Assembly: GCF_014193845.1 (NCBI RefSeq) | Contig: NZ_JACHZX010000001.1 | Span: forward strand, 310,001 to 374,000 | Direction of reading: 5' to 3' | Length of the DNA: 64,000 nt | DNA from: Sphingomonas sp. BK345 | GTDB taxonomy: Bacteria; Pseudomonadota; Alphaproteobacteria; Sphingomonadales; Sphingomonadaceae | Shown here: positions 53,793-63,206 of the stretch, piece after piece | How the letters are laid out: each line of letters begins with the position of its first letter | Numbering within the stretch: the stretch's first letter is position 1 | Translations under genes and position numbers: made by a program | The notes under the pieces: model-generated | Told to the model about the DNA's origin: nothing | Seen by the model: only the letters and a program-made list of their open reading frames with translations | Database searches by the model: none

Positions 53793-54791
53793 ATGCCATG
53801 CCCTGTGTTCAAAGCGATGGTGGCTGGCGCCGCGATCGCGTTCGCGCTCCCGGTTCTCGCGCAGGGTGCGCGCGCCAGCTCGCCGACCGAGTTCGTCCAC
53901 ATGGCCGAGCGGCTCAAGCCTGGCGAGTGGGTGTGGGCGCCGGGTGTCGCGCCCAATGGACAGGTCGTCGTTTACGTCGACCTCTCGCGCCAGCTGGCGA
54001 CCGTCTACCGCAACGGCGTCCGGATCGGCGTCAGCTCGGTCTCTTCCGGCAAGCCGGGGCACGAGACACCGACGGGTGTCTTCACGATCCTCCAGAAGGA
54101 CGCACAGCACCGGTCGAGCAAGTACAACAACGCGCCGATGCCGTTCCAGCAACGCCTCACCTGGGACGGTATCGCGCTCCATGCCGGCGGGCTCCCCGGC
54201 TATCCGGAGAGCCACGGCTGCGTGCACCTGCCCTATGGCTTTTCGCGCGAATTGTTCGGCATCACCTCCCTCGGTGCAACGGTCGTGATCGACGGCGACG
54301 CCGCGAGCCACGTCCGCAGCACCGAGACCAGCCTGCTCGCACCCGTCGATGCAAAGGGCCGTCGGGTCGAGCGCGCACTGCTCGATCAGCAGCAGTTCAG
54401 CTGGCAACCCGAACGATCCACGAGTGGTCCGATGACGATCATCGTCTCCAAGTCGGACCGGCAGGTGGTCGTGATGCGCGGTGGCGTCGAGATCGGGCGC
54501 AGCGTCGCGGCGGTGAACGACGACGATCCCGGCAGCCACGTCATCACGCTGACGAGCGCGCCTGATGGATCGCCGCGCTGGGCATATATCGGCCTCCCTG
54601 GGCACGAGGAAGAGGCAGGACGCCCGCTGGACGAGGGCGTGATCAACCGGCTGCGCTTGCCGCGGGTCTTCTACGAGCAGGTACGCGCCGCGCTACGGCC
54701 GGGCACGACGATCCTCATCACTCAGTCGCGGGTGGGCTCGAGCGGCGGAGAGCCGCTGACCGTGATGGACGCGGTGGTGCCGCAGCCGTGA
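53793..54791 (+). CDS. L,D-transpeptidase (YkuD domain)
   Basis: A 332-residue exported enzyme that cross-links or modifies peptidoglycan stem peptides. A signal peptide (AMVAGAAIAFALPVLAQG) precedes the YkuD domain. The active-site block is LHAGGLPGYPESHGCVHLP, with H130, H141 and nucleophile C143 in canonical HX(14-17)SHGCVHL form. A second domain of about 150 residues follows and includes VSKSDRQVVVMRGGVEIGRS, resembling the substrate-lobe strands of another YkuD-like repeat but lacking its cysteine. Confidence 0.92.
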   Translation: MPCPVFKAMVAGAAIAFALPVLAQGARASSPTEFVHMAERLKPGEWVWAPGVAPNGQVVVYVDLSRQLATVYRNGVRIGVSSVSSGKPGHETPTGVFTILQKDAQHRSSKYNNAPMPFQQRLTWDGIALHAGGLPGYPESHGCVHLPYGFSRELFGITSLGATVVIDGDAASHVRSTETSLLAPVDAKGRRVERALLDQQQFSWQPERSTSGPMTIIVSKSDRQVVVMRGGVEIGRSVAAVNDDDPGSHVITLTSAPDGSPRWAYIGLPGHEEEAGRPLDEGVINRLRLPRVFYEQVRAALRPGTTILITQSRVGSSGGEPLTVMDAVVPQP

Positions 54792-54837
54792 CGAGCCAAC
54801 GTCCGGCCGAGGCCAGGCCGGCAAACAGGGGAATGCC

Positions 54838-55701
54838 ATGTCGATGACCAACGCCTCGCCACTCCTCGCCGCCGCGCTGCTGCTACCCGTAATGCCGAGC
54901 GCCGCCACGGCGCAAGCGACCGGCCTCGAAGACATGGTCGGCGCCCGCGCAGGACAGGGCGAGCTGGAGATCCGGCGTCGCGGCTACGTCGATGTGCGCG
55001 CGGAGCAAGGCGATGATCGCGCCTATACCAACTGGTGGAACGCCGAGCGCCGCCAGTGCGTCACCATCGCCACGATGGACGGGCGGTACAGCTCGATCCA
55101 GTCGACCTTGCCCCCCGACTGCGGTAAGTCAGCGAAGGTTCGTCCGAACGCCAGTTACACCGGGCAACCCGCCACTCGGCCGTCTGCCAGCTACGAGCCC
55201 GATCGTGGCTATTCGCGCCCACCTGAGCGCCAGCAGGCCGTCCCGAGCTACGTGGGGAGCGATGCGCCGATGGTTGATGGCCGCAACGTCGACCTCGGCC
55301 TGGTCTGCTTCGGCGATGGCAGCAAGGCGGGGATCGCCAGCGGCACGACCTGGACGTGGAATCGCGACAAGAACCGCTACGACTATGGCCGCTACAACGA
55401 GACCACCACGGAGGTGTTCGACGCCTCGCTGATGGTGCAGACGTGGGAAGGCGGCGGTCGCATCCGCCTGCCCAAGTCGCTTATACCGCCACTGCACTCG
55501 GGCGGCGATAATGGCTGGTGGGACCTCCACGACGTGGTCGAGGGCCCAGACATCATTCGTGCGAGCTATCGCCTGAACGGCCTCAACAAGCCCAAGCTGG
55601 TGATCGATCGCCGCACGGGACGGATCACCGTCGACGGCGCCGCCTCTTACAGCTTTCGCGGCACATGCGACACCATCGGCCACGAGGCGCGGCGGTTCTA
55701 A
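54838..55701 (+). CDS. Secreted hypothetical protein, 287 aa
   Basis: A signal peptide (SPLLAAALLLPVMPSAATAQA) is followed by a compact N-terminal domain with YTNWWNAERRQCVTI, a Tyr/Pro/Ser-rich linker (ASYTGQPATRPSASYEPDR), and a beta-rich C-terminal domain with ASGTTWTWNRDKNRYDYGRY and YSFRGTCDTI. Four cysteines suggest two disulfides. No family is recognised, but similar 'linker plus beta domain' secreted proteins occur in sphingomonads. AGGGGAA lies before the ATG. It lies close behind the L,D-transpeptidase in the same direction. Confidence 0.65.
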   Translation: MSMTNASPLLAAALLLPVMPSAATAQATGLEDMVGARAGQGELEIRRRGYVDVRAEQGDDRAYTNWWNAERRQCVTIATMDGRYSSIQSTLPPDCGKSAKVRPNASYTGQPATRPSASYEPDRGYSRPPERQQAVPSYVGSDAPMVDGRNVDLGLVCFGDGSKAGIASGTTWTWNRDKNRYDYGRYNETTTEVFDASLMVQTWEGGGRIRLPKSLIPPLHSGGDNGWWDLHDVVEGPDIIRASYRLNGLNKPKLVIDRRTGRITVDGAASYSFRGTCDTIGHEARRF

Positions 55702-55711
55702 CGGGCTGCTC

Positions 55712-55898
55712 GTGGCACCGTCATTGTGGGTCGAGCTGGTGCTGTCGACGATTCTCGTGCTCGAGACCGCGCTCTTCCACGGCTTCGGCTTGCTCGTAAT
55801 CGGGCGCGCGCTGAGCGCGCTCGACCGCGGCAGGACGGAGTTCGACTTGAACCCGCTCTCGCTCCGCGGCACCGCTTATACGAGCGGGGTGGTGCTGA
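55712..55898 (+). pseudogene. N-terminal fragment of a small ion-channel-like membrane protein
   Basis: About 62 codons from GTG 55712 (ETALFHGFGLLVIGRAL, then LSLRGTAYTSGVVLSLL) match the opening helices of a potassium-channel-like membrane family. The next bases (about 55899) belong to a different gene in another frame. The fragment has no pore loop. The frame runs on to a chance stop at 55951. Confidence 0.45.
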
Positions 55899-57030
55899 GC
55901 CTCCTCACGACTATTCGCTCAATGCCAAATGGCGGCCGAGCGACCGGCTGACGATCAACGGCGACTTTCAGTATATCCGCGGCGTCACCGACGGGCAGCG
56001 CGCAATCGTGATCCTCGCCCCCACCGCCGAGCGGCTTACCACTTCGGTCGGCAGCGGCGTGCCGTCGATGATCATCTCGCCCGACAGCGATCCCGCCAAC
56101 GGCAACGGTCTGGTCAGCGATCCGGCCAATTACGCTTCGGGAGCGGGCTACCTCGACCATATCGAGCATTCGGTTGGCACCGAATATGCCGGACGCCTCG
56201 ACGCCGAGTATAAGATCGACGGCGGCTTTCTAAAGTCGCTCGCGGGCGGGCTGCGCTACACCGACCGGTCGGCGGTGACCGACAGCTCCACCTACCTATA
56301 TTACGGCCTCACTCGCGCGCTCTCGCCCGATCTCTACGAGCAGCGGCTGTTCCGCGGCGACCTCTACCGCGGCTTCCAGGACGTGCCCACCAGCGCGGTG
56401 TTCTTCGACCGCGATACCGTGCTCGACCATGGCGCGACGCGGCAGGCGCTGGCTACGTTCGTCGACCTTTCGCAACAGGCGGCGCTCCGCGCCGGCGTCG
56501 GCTACGCATCGTCCACCGCAGCACGCAGGGCGAGAAGACTTATACCGCTTATGGCGTGGCGCGCTTCGGCAGCGGCGGTGCGGTGCCGATCGACGGCAAT
56601 ATCGGCGTGCGACTGATCAAGACCAAGGTGAGCACCGCGGGCTTCGTCGGCTCGTCGCCGCGGGTGCAGACCGGCACCGACGCGGCGAGCAGCGCGCCGA
56701 TCTACGGCAATGGCCCGATCATCTTCAATCCGGTGAACGTCGATTCTGACTATACCAAGGCGCTGCCGAGCCTGAACCTGACGTTCCACTTCACCGACAA
56801 GCTGCAGCTGCGCCTCGCCGCGTCCAAGGCGCTGACGCGTCCAGGCTTCGACCAGCTCAACCCGAACATTACGATCTTCGAGAACAATCCCACCAACGGC
56901 CAGCGCACTGCTACCTCGGGCAACGCCGACCTTCGCCCGCTCACCGCGGACCAGCTCGACGCCAGCCTGGAATAATACTTCTCGCGCACCGGATCGATCT
57001 ACGCGGCGGGCTTCTACAAGAAGCGCGTGT
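55899..57030 (+). pseudogene. TonB-dependent receptor pseudogene (N-terminus missing, frameshift, internal stop)
   Basis: Barrel sequence without signal peptide or plug. It enters at DYSLNAKWRPSDRLTINGDF and runs to about 56500 in one frame. It then continues in another frame from EKTYTAYGVARFGSGG through DQLNPNITIFENNPTNGQ, so a frameshift lies near 56490-56530. TAA at 56973 interrupts the typical LE-YFSRTGSIYAAGFYKK segment, and similarity ends near 57030. The junction with the channel fragment at about 55899 is abrupt. Confidence 0.75.
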
Positions 57031-57157
57031 TGAAGGTCGCACTCGCATCGGCATTTTCCGCGTTCAGCGCAGCGAAACGGGCAATCGCCGCGGCGCCCCG
57101 TCTGTGGGTGCGGCCGTCTTACAGCAACTGCAAGCCGATCACGTCCCTTATCTGGTC

Positions 57158-58687
57158 TTACTCACGAGCAGGCAGCAAGTTTGACCCGCGTCGCTCGAGT
57201 TCCCGCTCAAAGGCCAGCGCGGCACGATCGCGGCCGCAGGTGAGCAGCGCCTGCCGCTCTCCCTCTTCGGCATAGGTCACCGCGACGTCTCGCGCTGCCG
57301 CGTCGCCATCCAGCGATCGGTCATCAGGCGCGTCGACGTGGCCGACGTAGCGCAGGCTGACGTCGTAATGGCCCGACCAGAAGAACGGCACATCGTCGTA
57401 GCCGCCCTCCACAAGCCCGAGCAGGTGGCGCGCGAGCCACTGACCCATATGCTGCGCCACCACCCAATGTTCGACCCGGATCGGATGACCCAGCCGCGGG
57501 TCAGGCGCGCTCACGATGTCGCCGATCGCGTAGATCGCCTCGTCCGAGGTCCGCAGGTCAGAGCCGACAGCGACGCCGCCACCAGCCACCTCGTCCGCCA
57601 GTTGCAATCCCGCCGCCCCGGCTAATTCGGTGCGCGGCCGGACTCCGGTGCCGGCCACGAGCAGATCGCCCTCGACGCGACTGCCGTCGTCCAGCGTCGC
57701 CTCCTGCCCGTCCCAGCGCGCGACCGCGCGACCGGTGCGGAAGGTGACCCCCTTGCTCTCGTGCAATCGGCGGATCATCGCACCGACCTCCGCGCCGGCG
57801 GTCTTCTCGAGCGGCACGTCGGCGTCGGACACGACCGTCACTGCCAGTCCGCGCGAGATGAGCGACGCGGCCGCCTCCATTCCGATGTAGCTCGATCCGA
57901 TGACGATCGCCCGGTCGGCCCCTTCCGCTGCCGCTATCAGCGCGTCGGCGTCGGCAAGCGTGCGGACGACATGCACGTCGGCACGGTCGTTCCCCGCGAA
58001 GGAAGGAATCTGTGGCGCTGCCCCGGTCGCGAGAACGAGTCGATCGTAGGCGACGACCTCACCGCCCTCGAGCTCGACACGCCGCGCTTCCCGATCGATC
58101 CGTATGACGCGTGCGCCGAGCTGGACGGTTGCTCCCGCCGGCGCCGGCAGAGGCAATGCGTCGCGCTCGACCTTGCCCGCCAGGTATTGTTTGGAGCAGG
58201 CAGTGCGGTCGTAGGGTGCGTCCCGCTCGTCACTGAGCAGAGTGACCGCGCCGCCTGCGCCATGTCGCGCGAACATCTCGGCGCAGGCATGCCCGGCGGC
58301 ACCGCCGCCCACGATCACCACCCGGCCGAGCCGCCCGACCGCCCCCGCTCGCGCGATCTCTGGTAAAGGCAGCCTCGCGCCAACCCGAACGATCCCGGCG
58401 GCTTCGATCACCTCATAGCGATCGAGCCGACCGAACGCGGGCGCGCTCACCGCCTCGCCAGTAGCAGCATCGAAGCGTGCATGATGCCATGGGCAGCGTA
58501 GCGTGCCGTCGGCGACGATGCCCTCCTCGAGCGGCGCGCCGGCGTGCGGACAGGTGCCGGCCAGCGCGCAGAGCCGACCCCGGCTACGCAGCAGGACGAC
58601 ATCCTCGCCTCCGACCTTGCCCGCGACGATCGCATCGTCACCGATGTCGGACGCGGCCACGCCCGCCGCAAGATCGCGCTCTGCCAT
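57158..58687 (-). CDS. Rieske-FAD/NAD(P) ferredoxin reductase-like protein
   Basis: A 509-residue oxidoreductase. The N-terminal Rieske domain has CPHAG (C46, H48) and CPWHHARF (C65, H68) binding a 2Fe-2S cluster. It is fused to a two-dinucleotide-fold flavoprotein: VVIVGGGAAGHACAEMF (FAD), SKQYLAGKVERD, AIVIGSSYIGMEAA (NAD) and ATLDDGSRVEGDLLVAGTG. This is the AIF-like arrangement of ferredoxin/dioxygenase reductases. It starts 21 bases after dps stops and is likely cotranscribed, which suggests a role in stress or iron/oxygen protection. Confidence 0.92.
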   Translation of the reverse strand: MAERDLAAGVAASDIGDDAIVAGKVGGEDVVLLRSRGRLCALAGTCPHAGAPLEEGIVADGTLRCPWHHARFDAATGEAVSAPAFGRLDRYEVIEAAGIVRVGARLPLPEIARAGAVGRLGRVVIVGGGAAGHACAEMFARHGAGGAVTLLSDERDAPYDRTACSKQYLAGKVERDALPLPAPAGATVQLGARVIRIDREARRVELEGGEVVAYDRLVLATGAAPQIPSFAGNDRADVHVVRTLADADALIAAAEGADRAIVIGSSYIGMEAAASLISRGLAVTVVSDADVPLEKTAGAEVGAMIRRLHESKGVTFRTGRAVARWDGQEATLDDGSRVEGDLLVAGTGVRPRTELAGAAGLQLADEVAGGGVAVGSDLRTSDEAIYAIGDIVSAPDPRLGHPIRVEHWVVAQHMGQWLARHLLGLVEGGYDDVPFFWSGHYDVSLRYVGHVDAPDDRSLDGDAAARDVAVTYAEEGERQALLTCGRDRAALAFERELERRGSNLLPARE

Positions 58688-58708
58688 GCCCGCGTCGCTC
58701 CGCTGAGG

Positions 58709-59278
58709 TCAATCGGCGCGCTGCAGAGCGGTCGCGGCGAGATGCTCGCCGATGAACCACACCTGCGGCTCGTTCGAGCGGATGATATCGCTTACCAGCA
58801 GGTCGTTGGTGCCGTCGTCGCCTGACTCATCGGCCGACTTTGCGCCCTCGTGCGCCTGCTCCAGCACGATGCGATGCGCCTCGATCAGCCGCGAAAGCAT
58901 CGTCGGCACGTCCTCGCGACCTTTGGGAGGGCGCTGGATCCGCGTCATCTCGGCGACGTCGTGCGGCGTGGCGATGCTGATCCCCCCGAGCGCCTGGATC
59001 CGCTCCGCCACCATGTCGACCAGCTCAGCCTGCTTCTCATAGTGCGTGTCGAGCAGCAGGTGCAGCTGGTAGAAGGTCGCGCCCGACATCTGCCAGTGAT
59101 GCTTCTTGTAGAGGTCGCGCAGCATCATCGTGTCGGCGAGCACCTGATTGAGGATCGACACGCTCTGCTTGCGCGCGTTGTCCGACAGGCCGAGCGGGAG
59201 CTCTTTGAGCGTGCCGAACGGCTGGATCTCACGATAATCGATCTTGTACTGAGGTTGAGCTTCGTCCGTGCCGGCCAC
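58709..59278 (-). CDS. dps: Dps-family ferritin-like protein
   Basis: A 189-residue Dps/starvation protein. The ferroxidase-site helices are KKHHWQMSGATFYQLHLLLD and THYEKQAELVDMVAERI. A C-terminal extension ends AATALQRAD. Dps forms 12-mers that bind and protect DNA and store iron oxidised with peroxide. GTG 59278 follows GGAG at seven bases. A near-consensus EcfG promoter is just upstream (59316-59340), so general-stress control is likely. The Rieske reductase follows. Confidence 0.93.
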   Translation of the reverse strand: MAGTDEAQPQYKIDYREIQPFGTLKELPLGLSDNARKQSVSILNQVLADTMMLRDLYKKHHWQMSGATFYQLHLLLDTHYEKQAELVDMVAERIQALGGISIATPHDVAEMTRIQRPPKGREDVPTMLSRLIEAHRIVLEQAHEGAKSADESGDDGTNDLLVSDIIRSNEPQVWFIGEHLAATALQRAD

Positions 59279-59315
59279 CGCGTGACTCCGATCATTGATC
59301 TAAGTGAGAGAGCGT

Positions 59316-59340
59316 AGCGATCCTGAGGGTTAACGGTTCC
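59316..59340 (-). promoter_or_regulatory. EcfG-like promoter of dps (near match)
   Basis: On the minus strand GGAAC, sixteen bases, CGCT (consensus CGTT, one mismatch), ending 37 bases before the dps start. Confidence 0.45.
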
Positions 59341-59346
59341 GCCCCG

Positions 59347-60150
59347 TCAGCCGGCGATCGTGGAGACCGAGCCGGAATCGACGCGGATGCCGGCGCCGTT
59401 GATGAAACTCGCGTGCTCGGAGACGAGGAAGGCGACGGCCGCGGCCACCTCTTCTGGCTTACCGCGCCGTTTCAGCACCATGCCGGGCCGTTCCTCTTCC
59501 AGGAAGCTGGCGATCGCCTCGTCGAACGAGGTTCCCTTCTCCTCGGCGCGCTTGCGCATCATCGCGTCGGTCATCGGCGTCGCGATGAACGCCGGCGAGA
59601 CGGTGTTGACCAGCACGTTGTCGCAGCCATAGGCCTTGGACAGGCCCTTCGCGAGGCTGAGGATGCCGGCCTTCGACGCGCAATAGGCGAGTTCGTCGAC
59701 ATAGGGCTGCACCGCATCCTCCGACGCGAACAGCACGATCCGGCCCCAGCCCTTCTCGCGCATCGCCGGGATCGCCTCGCGGCACATGCGCACCGCGCCC
59801 ATCAGATTAATGTCGAGCGTCTCGAGCCAGCCGGCATCGTCGACGTCGAGGAAGTCGCCGGTCGCGCCGGTGACGCCGGCGGCGTTGACGTAGATATCGG
59901 GTTCGCCCAGCTCGTCGCGGACCTGCCGCCATATCGCTTCGACCTCGTCGACCTTGGTCACGTCGCCGGTCACCGCGACGATCTCGCCCAGCCGCGACAG
60001 TTCGCCGACCGCCTCGTCCAGCGTGCCGTCGGGCTTGTCGGTGATGGCGACGCGCACGCCCGCCTCCAGCAACAACCGCGCGGTCTCTTTCCCCATGCCA
60101 GAGTCCGCCCCGCTGATCAGCGCGATGCGGCCCTTGATCCCCAGATCCAT
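59347..60150 (-). CDS. SDR-family oxidoreductase
   Basis: A 267-residue classical short-chain dehydrogenase using NAD(P). It has the cofactor motif SGADSGMGKETA, then VNAAG and the catalytic YCASK (Y156, K160) with Ser143 in VLFASEDA. The protein ends GAGIRVDSG, the usual SDR tail. It lies 11 bases after the GMC dehydrogenase in an apparent operon, so it may act on the same alcohol/ketone substrate, for example by reducing or oxidising a keto intermediate. Confidence 0.88.
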   Translation of the reverse strand: MDLGIKGRIALISGADSGMGKETARLLLEAGVRVAITDKPDGTLDEAVGELSRLGEIVAVTGDVTKVDEVEAIWRQVRDELGEPDIYVNAAGVTGATGDFLDVDDAGWLETLDINLMGAVRMCREAIPAMREKGWGRIVLFASEDAVQPYVDELAYCASKAGILSLAKGLSKAYGCDNVLVNTVSPAFIATPMTDAMMRKRAEEKGTSFDEAIASFLEEERPGMVLKRRGKPEEVAAAVAFLVSEHASFINGAGIRVDSGSVSTIAG

Positions 60151-60161
60151 GTCTCTCTCCT

Positions 60162-61688
60162 TCAGCCTCGCGTCGCGAGGAAACGGTCGGCGGTGCGCAG
60201 CGACAGCGCCATGATCGTCAGCGCCGGATTGGCCGCAAGCGCGCTCGGGAAAACCGAATTGTCGCAGATGAACAGGTTCTCGATGTCGAAGCTGCGTCCA
60301 TCGGCATCGACCACGGCGCGGTCGCCGTCATCGCCCATCCGGCACGTACCGATCGTATGCGCCGAGCGATCGACCGCGAAGATGTCGCGCGCGCCCGCCG
60401 CCTCCCAGATCGCGGTCATCGTCTTTCGCGCATGGACATCGATCGCGCGCTCGTTCGGCCCGTAGCTGAAGTCGATCCGCGCCTTGCGCAATCCATAGGC
60501 GTCGGTCTCGTCCGCCAGAGTCAGCCGGTTGTCGTCGGACGGCAGGCAGTCGCCGTTGATGCCGATCCCACCCAACCGGTTGTAATCGTCGAGGAGGTCG
60601 ACCAGCGCCCGCCCCCACAGCCCGGCCCCGCGCGCCAGATTGGTGGCGAGCGTCACCGGCATAACGCCCAGACTCTGGATCAGATAGCCGCCGGCATGGT
60701 CGGCGTCGGCGGCCCGCATCATGTTCTCGGTGATCAGCGACGAGGGATAGCCGCGGTTCATCCGCATGTCGGCGTCGAACCGGCCCCACACCTGCGTCGC
60801 GACATGCGCCATGAAGTTGCGACCAACCTGACCGCTCGAATTGGCGAGATCGAGGTTCAGCAGCAGTCGCGGCGTCTCGACCCCGCCGGCGCACAGGAAC
60901 AGCGTGCGGCAGGCCAGGCGCCTGCGCTCGCCGCGGCGGACATAGACGACGCCGCTCACCCGGCCGCTGCCGTCGCGTTCGATATCGATGACGCGGCACT
61001 CCGCGCGCACCTCGGCGCCATGCGCAACCGCGAGGGGCAGCCAGCTCGTGTCGGTCGTCGCCTTGGCCGCCGTACGGCAGCCCTGGTGGCAGGTGCCGCA
61101 GTTGACGCACGCCTTGCGCTCACCCCAATGCGGCTGCGCGCGGTCGCGCGAGATCAGAGCGGCGGGAGCGTCGGTCGCGACGATTCCGAGCGCCGCGCAG
61201 CCGCGTGCCATCGCGTCGGCGGGGGCGTTGCGCGCGACCGGAGGCAATTCGTAGCGCCGTCCCGCGTCCCACGGGTAACGCGCCGGGCCGGACACGCCGA
61301 TGAAGCGCTCGACCGCGTCGACATAGCCGATCAGTTCGTCATGCGCGATCGGCCAGTCCTCGCCCTGCCCGCTCTCGCTGCGCAGCCGCAGGTCGCGCGC
61401 GTCGGGCCGCGGGCAGAAGGCGCCCCAGTGCAACGTCGAACCGCCGACGCCCATGCCCGAATTGTTGGCGCCGAAGGCGGTGGCGTCGGCGCCGCCGCTC
61501 AGCCGCTCCTCCATCCAATAGATATCGGCGGCGAGTTCGTCGGGGACATGATCGTCGGGCCGGAAGGCGCGCCCCGCCTCCAGCACCACGACCGAGACGC
61601 CCGCCTCGGCCAGCCGCGCGGCGAGCGGCGCGCCGCCCGCGCCGCTGCCGACGATGACGACGTCGGCCATGTCCGCCGCGCCGCTCAT
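60162..61688 (-). CDS. GMC-family dehydrogenase (gluconate 2-dehydrogenase large-subunit type)
   Basis: A 508-residue FAD oxidoreductase. It has the N-terminal VVIVGSGAGGAPLAARLAEAG nucleotide fold, the four-cysteine segment CVNCGTCHQGC of the gluconate-2-dehydrogenase/sugar-3-dehydrogenase branch, and a C-terminal NPALTIMALSLRTAD end with active-site AHTIGTCRMG nearby. Such large subunits normally work with a small subunit 3 and a cytochrome c. Here the small-subunit domain is fused to a hydrolase in the next gene, which it overlaps by four bases. No signal peptide is visible. Confidence 0.88.
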   Translation of the reverse strand: MSGAADMADVVIVGSGAGGAPLAARLAEAGVSVVVLEAGRAFRPDDHVPDELAADIYWMEERLSGGADATAFGANNSGMGVGGSTLHWGAFCPRPDARDLRLRSESGQGEDWPIAHDELIGYVDAVERFIGVSGPARYPWDAGRRYELPPVARNAPADAMARGCAALGIVATDAPAALISRDRAQPHWGERKACVNCGTCHQGCRTAAKATTDTSWLPLAVAHGAEVRAECRVIDIERDGSGRVSGVVYVRRGERRRLACRTLFLCAGGVETPRLLLNLDLANSSGQVGRNFMAHVATQVWGRFDADMRMNRGYPSSLITENMMRAADADHAGGYLIQSLGVMPVTLATNLARGAGLWGRALVDLLDDYNRLGGIGINGDCLPSDDNRLTLADETDAYGLRKARIDFSYGPNERAIDVHARKTMTAIWEAAGARDIFAVDRSAHTIGTCRMGDDGDRAVVDADGRSFDIENLFICDNSVFPSALAANPALTIMALSLRTADRFLATRG

Positions 61689-63022
61689 GCTCGCGCCTCC
61701 AGCCGCTGCCAGTCCTCGATCGTGTCGGCCGGGGTCAGCCGATACCCTTGCTTGTGCGGTCCGTCGCCGCCGACAGCGAAACCGTCATAGCCGATCCGGG
61801 CCATGGTGGCCGGCAGCGCCATCCACTGCCGCGCGATCTCCGCGCGCGCCTCGGCGAACCATAGTCGCATCTGGCGCGGATCGAGGTCACCGCCCTTCGT
61901 GTCGCCGGTCCCGTCGGCAATCGACCGCAGACATCGCTCACGATCCGCCGGCGCGGCGTCGGCGTAGCCGCCGGCGAGACGGTCGAGCGTGTCGAGGCCC
62001 GACGTCCAGCCCTCGGCATCGGCGGGCAGTTCGGCGCTGCGCCAGCCATCGCCGATCCCGCCCGTCAGCATCGCATCGATCCGGGCGGCGAGATCGACCG
62101 GATCGGCGGCGCCCGGCAACACCGTCTCGACCAGGGCGGCGAGAACCGCCCGCTGCTGCGGCGACAGCACCTTGCCCTGCGGCGGTGCGGCGTGCCGCTC
62201 GGTCAACACCGCCCGCGTCCGGCGGCTGACCCGATCGGACGCGAGCAGCGCAACGAAGGGCGCAGGCAAAGCTCGCGCAAAGGCCGGCGTGACATGGTCC
62301 CGGATCAGGGCCGCGACCGCAGAAGGCCGTTCATAGGGCAACAGATGCGCGGCACCGGCCACCACCTCGACGCGCGCGTCGCGATAGTGCGGCAGGTTGA
62401 GCCGCCGCTGCGCGTCCTCGCCCAGATCGCCGTCCTCGCCGCCGGCGACGATCAGCGCCGGCACCGAAAGCGTCCCCGCCGCCGCCTGCCAATCCTCGCG
62501 GCTGTCGCGCTCCAGCCAGCCGGTCCACGCGCGGCGACCGGAACGCTCCACATCGGCGATCGCCTGCGCGCGCAGCGGTTCAGGCAGGCGCCGGGCGGTA
62601 TTGGCATCGACGAACATCGCCGCCTCGTCCGCACCGATCCGGCCATCGGCGAACCAGCCGATCATCTCGGCGCGACGCTTCTCCTTCATTGGCTCGGGCG
62701 CGGGCGGCGAGGCGGCGAGCAGTACCACCGCGGCGAGGCCTGCGAAATCCGGGTCGCCGTCGCGCGCGCGAGCGGCGGCGAGCGTCGCGATCTTGCCGCC
62801 CATGCTGTGGCCGATCACCGCCCAACTCTGCGGTTGCCGGGCCGACACCTGCTGCGCGAACCAGTCAACCAGTCCCGCGACGTCGAGTACGGCATCCGCG
62901 CTGTCGCCGAAGCCGGGAAGGTCGAGCGCCACGCAATCCCCGAGATCGCCCAATCCGGTGATTACCTCGTCCCACTCGCGCGCACTCGCGCCAAGCGCGT
63001 GTAAGAAATAGAGCTGGGCCAC
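61685..63022 (-). CDS. Alpha/beta-hydrolase fused to gluconate 2-dehydrogenase subunit 3 domain
   Basis: A 445-residue protein of two parts. Residues 1 to about 250 are an alpha/beta hydrolase with VALDLPGFGDSADA, nucleophile GHSMGG (S73), GGEDGDLG (acid near D197) and AGAAHLLPY (H226). Residues about 285-445 match the Gluconate_2-dh3 fold (LSPQQRAVLAALVETVLP and MRLWFAEARAEI), the small subunit that normally carries the Tat signal for the GMC partner. No signal peptide is present here. The start ATG heads the operon. Confidence 0.85.
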   Translation of the reverse strand: MAQLYFLHALGASAREWDEVITGLGDLGDCVALDLPGFGDSADAVLDVAGLVDWFAQQVSARQPQSWAVIGHSMGGKIATLAAARARDGDPDFAGLAAVVLLAASPPAPEPMKEKRRAEMIGWFADGRIGADEAAMFVDANTARRLPEPLRAQAIADVERSGRRAWTGWLERDSREDWQAAAGTLSVPALIVAGGEDGDLGEDAQRRLNLPHYRDARVEVVAGAAHLLPYERPSAVAALIRDHVTPAFARALPAPFVALLASDRVSRRTRAVLTERHAAPPQGKVLSPQQRAVLAALVETVLPGAADPVDLAARIDAMLTGGIGDGWRSAELPADAEGWTSGLDTLDRLAGGYADAAPADRERCLRSIADGTGDTKGGDLDPRQMRLWFAEARAEIARQWMALPATMARIGYDGFAVGGDGPHKQGYRLTPADTIEDWQRLEARA

Positions 63023-63174
63023 GCGCTTACCTATTGATGTTGATCAGTGATCACCATCAAGTGTCGGCATGCGGATCCGTTCCGGCATACCGAGCCCGTC
63101 GTCGCAATTTCGCTGATATCGTGAACCCGTGTACTGACAACACGCGGCGTGCACCGTGATCTCTCAGCGTTGTG

Positions 63175-63199
63175 GCGGCAGCACCAACGGTGCTGCCGC
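63175..63199 (-). terminator. Hairpin after SDR gene
   Basis: GCGGCAGCACC and its exact complement pair across a three-base loop, starting eight bases after the SDR stop. The 11-base stem is strong, but no T-run follows. Confidence 0.5.
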
Positions 63200-63206
63200 A
63201 GAGGCC

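Noticed and set aside
63040..63110. GGAAC on the minus strand upstream of the fusion gene, considered as an EcfG promoter
   Set aside because: No CGTT at 16 or 17 bases downstream.
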